Assembly (NCBI RefSeq): GCF_003050925.1
Contig: NZ_QAOV01000005.1
Span: forward strand, 1-64,000
Direction of reading: 5' to 3'
Length of the DNA: 64,000 bases
From: Pseudomonas sp. GV085
GTDB taxonomy: Bacteria > Pseudomonadota > Gammaproteobacteria > Pseudomonadales > Pseudomonadaceae
The translations under genes were made by a program, and so were the position numbers. Under the pieces are notes generated by a model. It searched no databases, was not told the origin of the DNA, and saw only the letters and a program-made list of their open reading frames with translations. Shown here one piece after another: positions 61,455 to 64,000 of the stretch; within the stretch, counting starts at the first letter, position 1, and the number at the start of each line of letters is the position of its first letter.

Positions 61455-62135
61455 CTACCTCCAGTGCTGAACGACATCGCTGCAGCTGTCAGTCCAAACA
61501 CGTAACGAAGGTATGGCCTGCACCGCCCGCAGCCGTTCCAGCATCTGCCCCGTCAACACAACCTCATACGTATCCGCCGCCCTTCCCCACTGCTCCACGA
61601 TGGCCATTGCGTCCACCAGCGCCCCGGCCAATTCGGCAATCGTCCCGGCCTGATCCTCGATGATTTTTTGCGTCCGAGCCCACAGCCGATCAGTCATCGC
61701 CTTGAGCTGCGCCGTTATGCGTTCAGACGACGCTGGATCGGTATCGGGATAGGCGATATTACGCAGCAGATGCTGAAGCTCCCTGATTTTTGCGTAATCC
61801 TGTTCCGCCCCCTGCTCGCCTTTGAGGATGGCGGCGGCTTTGGGTTTATCGACGCGTTTTACGGCTGAAGGCTTTAAAGGCAGTGTCTGCGCCATTGCGC
61901 CCGCCAGGAGCACCATCATCCGGGCTTCCAGATGTTCCTTCATGGCTTCCATCGACGAAATGGGGCGCACCAACGTAATGGAGGCCCCTCCCTGGTGGCG
62001 CAAGTCCTTGGTCACTGTCAGGGTCACGCCGCCCGTTTCAAATCCCAGGGCGCGGGCTACCACGTAGTGCCCCATTTCGTGATGGGCGATCTGCAATGCA
62101 CGGTCCCGTACAGCAGCAGGTAGCTTTGTTGTCAT
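61455..62135 (-). CDS. Stand-alone M41-like (FtsH-type) metalloprotease domain
   Basis: Protein of 226 aa without signal peptide, membrane helix or AAA+ domain. Near the N-terminus AHHEMGHYVVARALGFE carries an HExGH zinc motif of FtsH/M41 type (HEAGHA in FtsH), followed by a helix ARMMVLLAGAMAQTL like the FtsH segment after the active site. A possible third ligand is among the acidic residues in GAEQDYAKI. It may be a soluble peptidase or an immunity/regulatory protein; substrate unknown. Convergent with the DUF3077 gene and divergent from lrp. Confidence 0.65.
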   Translation of the reverse strand: MTTKLPAAVRDRALQIAHHEMGHYVVARALGFETGGVTLTVTKDLRHQGGASITLVRPISSMEAMKEHLEARMMVLLAGAMAQTLPLKPSAVKRVDKPKAAAILKGEQGAEQDYAKIRELQHLLRNIAYPDTDPASSERITAQLKAMTDRLWARTQKIIEDQAGTIAELAGALVDAMAIVEQWGRAADTYEVVLTGQMLERLRAVQAIPSLRVWTDSCSDVVQHWR

Positions 62136-62263
62136 GTCCTTGGCCTCTCACCCTCGACTGCATCAATCTTAGTCGATTGCCCACTCTCTTTCGGCCACAA
62201 GCGTCGCGTCGAACGAGCCTGTAACATGCTGGACCATTGATTCACGCCTCTGGAGCCACGCCG

Positions 62264-62725
62264 TTGCCCGACACTCGCCCCCCTGTTCTCGACGAAATCG
62301 ATCGCCAACTGATCGCAGCCCTGCAGATCAACGCCCGCGAGAGCGTGGCCATGCTTGCCCGGCAGTTGGGCATCGCCCGCACCACGGTCACCTCGCGTCT
62401 GGCGCGGCTGGAAAAGGCTAAAGTGATCACCGGCTACGGTGTGCGCCTCGGTCAGCGGGTGGTGGATGGCGGGTTGCAGGCGTATGTCGGGATCACTGTG
62501 CAACCGCGCTCCGGCAAGGAGGTGTTGCGACGTCTGAGCGCAATGGCGCAGGTGCAGCAGTTGTGTGCGGTGAGTGGCGAGTTTGATTATGTGGCGTGGT
62601 TGCGCACCGATTCACCGGAGCAGCTGGATCAGTTGCTGGATCAGATTGGCAGTGTGGATGGGGTGGAGAAGACCACGACCTCGATCATCTTGAGCAGCAA
62701 GATTGATCGGGGGCAGCCGGTTTGA
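62264..62725 (+). CDS. Lrp/AsnC family transcription regulator
   Basis: Feast/famine regulator, 153 aa. An N-terminal helix-turn-helix (LDEIDRQLIAALQINARESV, ARQLGIARTTVTSRLARLEK) is followed by the RAM ligand-binding domain (AYVGITVQPRSG, VSGEFDYVAWLRT). A TTG start at 62264 has CTGGAGCC eight bases upstream; a longer frame from 62237 lacks such a site. It lies directly before davB as in P. putida, so it probably controls lysine catabolism. Confidence 0.88.
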   Translation: MPDTRPPVLDEIDRQLIAALQINARESVAMLARQLGIARTTVTSRLARLEKAKVITGYGVRLGQRVVDGGLQAYVGITVQPRSGKEVLRRLSAMAQVQQLCAVSGEFDYVAWLRTDSPEQLDQLLDQIGSVDGVEKTTTSIILSSKIDRGQPV

Positions 62726-62763
62726 CATTCCAATTCAGCTTTCATGGGTGTCTGAGCTGACGC

Positions 62764-62789
62764 CATCGCGAGCAGGCTCGCTCCTACAG
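62764..62789. repeat. Single REP unit
   Basis: One unit CATCGCGAGCAGGCTCGCTC plus CTACAG, without a partner, between lrp and davB. Single REPs are rarer in this window than pairs. Confidence 0.8.
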
Positions 62790-62947
62790 TGGGCAGTGTG
62801 CATCAATAGATCGTCATATTGATCATCTAACTGGCAAAACGACGACACTTTGCGTCTTATTAACGTGCTCCGCGCTCTCTAGAATGGCTGGCATCTTTTC
62901 CTATACTCAGATGCGCATTCCGCGTCGAGTCGCCAGTAAGGTCAGCC

Positions 62948-64000
62948 ATGAACAAGAACAATCGCCATCCTGCAGACGGTAAGAAACCAGTCACCATTTT
63001 CGGCCCGGACTTTCCTTTCGCCTTCGACGACTGGATCGAACACCCGGCCGGGCTGGGCAGTATTCCCGAGCATAGTCACGGTGCCGAAGTGGCGATTGTC
63101 GGCGGCGGGATCGCCGGCCTGGTGGCGGCGTATGAGCTGATGAAGCTGGGCCTGAAACCGGTCGTCTACGAAGCCTCGAAAATGGGCGGCCGCTTGCGCT
63201 CTCAGGCGTTCAATGGCGCCGAAGGCATCATTGCCGAACTGGGCGGGATGCGCTTCCCGGTGTCGTCCACCGCGTTTTATCACTACGTCGACAAGCTCGG
63301 CCTGGAAACCAAACCGTTTCCGAACCCGCTGACGCCGGCTTCGGGCAGCACGGTGATCGACCTCGAAGGCCAGACTCATTACGCACAGAAGCTGTCGGAC
63401 CTTCCTGCACTGTTCCAGGAAGTGGCTGACGCCTGGGCCGATGCCCTGGAAGCCGGTTCGCAGTTCTCCGATATCCAGCAAGCCATCCGTGATCGTGATG
63501 TGCCACGCCTGAAAGAGCTGTGGAACACCTTGGTGCCGTTGTGGGACGACCGCACCTTCTACGACTTCGTCGCCACTTCCAAGGCGTTCGCCAAGCTCTC
63601 CTTCCATCACCGCGAAGTGTTCGGCCAGGTCGGTTTCGGCACCGGCGGCTGGGATTCGGACTTCCCGAACTCGATGCTGGAAATCTTCCGCGTGGTCATG
63701 ACCAACTGCGACGATCACCAGCACCTGGTGGTCGGCGGCGTGGAGCAGGTGCCCCTGGGCATCTGGCGCCATGTGCCGGAGCGTTGCGCGCACTGGCCGG
63801 CGGGCACCAGCCTCAGCTCCCTGCACAACGGCGCACCGCGTACCGGCGTGAAGAAAATCGCCCACGCGCCGGGCGGCCGTTTCGCCGTCACCGACAACTG
63901 GGGCGACACCCGCGAATACGCCGCAGTGCTGACCACCTGCCAGAGCTGGCTGCTGACCACCCAGATCGAATGCGACGAAACCCTGTTCTCGCAAAAGATG
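62948..64000 (+). CDS. davB: L-lysine 2-monooxygenase (partial, 3' end outside)
   Basis: Flavin amine-oxidase family enzyme that turns lysine into 5-aminovaleramide, first step of the davBA route to 5-aminovalerate. The first 351 codons are present; the family is about 560 aa. After an N-terminal arm (FGPDFPFAFDDWIEHPAGLG) comes the FAD motif VAIVGGGIAGLVAAYELMK and EASKMGGRLRSQ, then AELGGMRFPVSSTAFYHYVD. These match P. putida DavB rather than plant-pathogen IaaM (tryptophan 2-monooxygenase), a close relative. ATG at 62948 follows AAGGTCAGCC. The upstream Lrp gene supports the call. Confidence 0.88.
   Translation, partial: MNKNNRHPADGKKPVTIFGPDFPFAFDDWIEHPAGLGSIPEHSHGAEVAIVGGGIAGLVAAYELMKLGLKPVVYEASKMGGRLRSQAFNGAEGIIAELGGMRFPVSSTAFYHYVDKLGLETKPFPNPLTPASGSTVIDLEGQTHYAQKLSDLPALFQEVADAWADALEAGSQFSDIQQAIRDRDVPRLKELWNTLVPLWDDRTFYDFVATSKAFAKLSFHHREVFGQVGFGTGGWDSDFPNSMLEIFRVVMTNCDDHQHLVVGGVEQVPLGIWRHVPERCAHWPAGTSLSSLHNGAPRTGVKKIAHAPGGRFAVTDNWGDTREYAAVLTTCQSWLLTTQIECDETLFSQKM

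Noticed and set aside
62948..64000. Tryptophan 2-monooxygenase (iaaM)
   Set aside because: Related fold, but the N-terminal arm and the Lrp neighbour match lysine 2-monooxygenase of P. putida; iaaM would be expected beside iaaH.

Overview
The window is a chromosomal segment of a fluorescent-group Pseudomonas. The gene order and protein sequences match the Pseudomonas core block that runs from tyrS to the rpoD region (in P. aeruginosa roughly PA0668 down to PA0575, recalled from memory). The palindromic repeats scattered between genes, with cores such as GCGAGCAGGCTCGCTCC, are the REP family typical of the P. fluorescens group. I see no prophage, insertion sequence, CRISPR array or plasmid function.

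Layout. 1-224: two strong rRNA-type promoters point left out of the window, just past tyrS. 225-13.7 kb: tyrS, an M23 endopeptidase, anmK, erpA, argC, hemJ, several small enzymes, coq7, speD, an OsmC protein, vfr and a lipoate-ligase-like gene. 13.8-21.8 kb: the tryptophan block trpC-trpD-trpG, estA, trpE, gph, rpe. 21.9-22.2 kb: remnant of an iron alcohol dehydrogenase gene. 22.4-30.4 kb: an ABC importer and a two-component system matching the agt system for 5-aminovalerate/GABA. 30.5-34 kb: DUF3530 gene, djlA and the murein-recycling pair murU-amgK. 34.2-41.8 kb: lptD-surA-pdxA-rsmA-apaG-apaH-glpE. 42.1-47.1 kb: the prkA-yeaH-spoVR stress trio. 47.1-51 kb: cca, folK, folB, plsY, tsaD. 51.2-55.8 kb: the macromolecular synthesis block rpsU-dnaG-rpoD, here without the small yqeY gene usually found between rpsU and dnaG. 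55.9-59.7 kb: rmcA, a c-di-GMP sensor/regulator. 59.7-62.1 kb: a tRNA gene followed by accessory material. 62.2 kb to the end: an Lrp regulator and the start of davB.

Most interesting points. (1) Downstream of the tRNA, two copies of a 32-bp sequence (tRNA CCA end plus terminator) flank an unrecognised gene and a strong candidate small RNA with its own promoter, two hairpins and a terminator. (2) A DUF3077 gene next door has a roughly 210-nt leader with a 12-bp long-range stem, two hairpins carrying the same eight-base loop, and a hairpin that hides the ribosome binding site. (3) trpGDC is preceded by a short Trp-codon-rich reading frame that is a paralogue of the C-terminal tail of gph, which lies in front of trpE; this fits attenuation of both trp units. 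(4) An orphan M41-like (FtsH-type) protease domain gene. (5) The agt importer and davB at the far end of the window meet at the same metabolite, 5-aminovalerate.

Genes work together as follows: anmK, amgK and murU form the cell-wall sugar salvage route; lptD and surA build the outer membrane; trpE, trpG, trpD and trpC make tryptophan; rpsU, dnaG and rpoD coordinate translation, replication priming and transcription. Assignments of agt, rmcA, murU and amgK rest on remembered synteny and family features, not on a database search.
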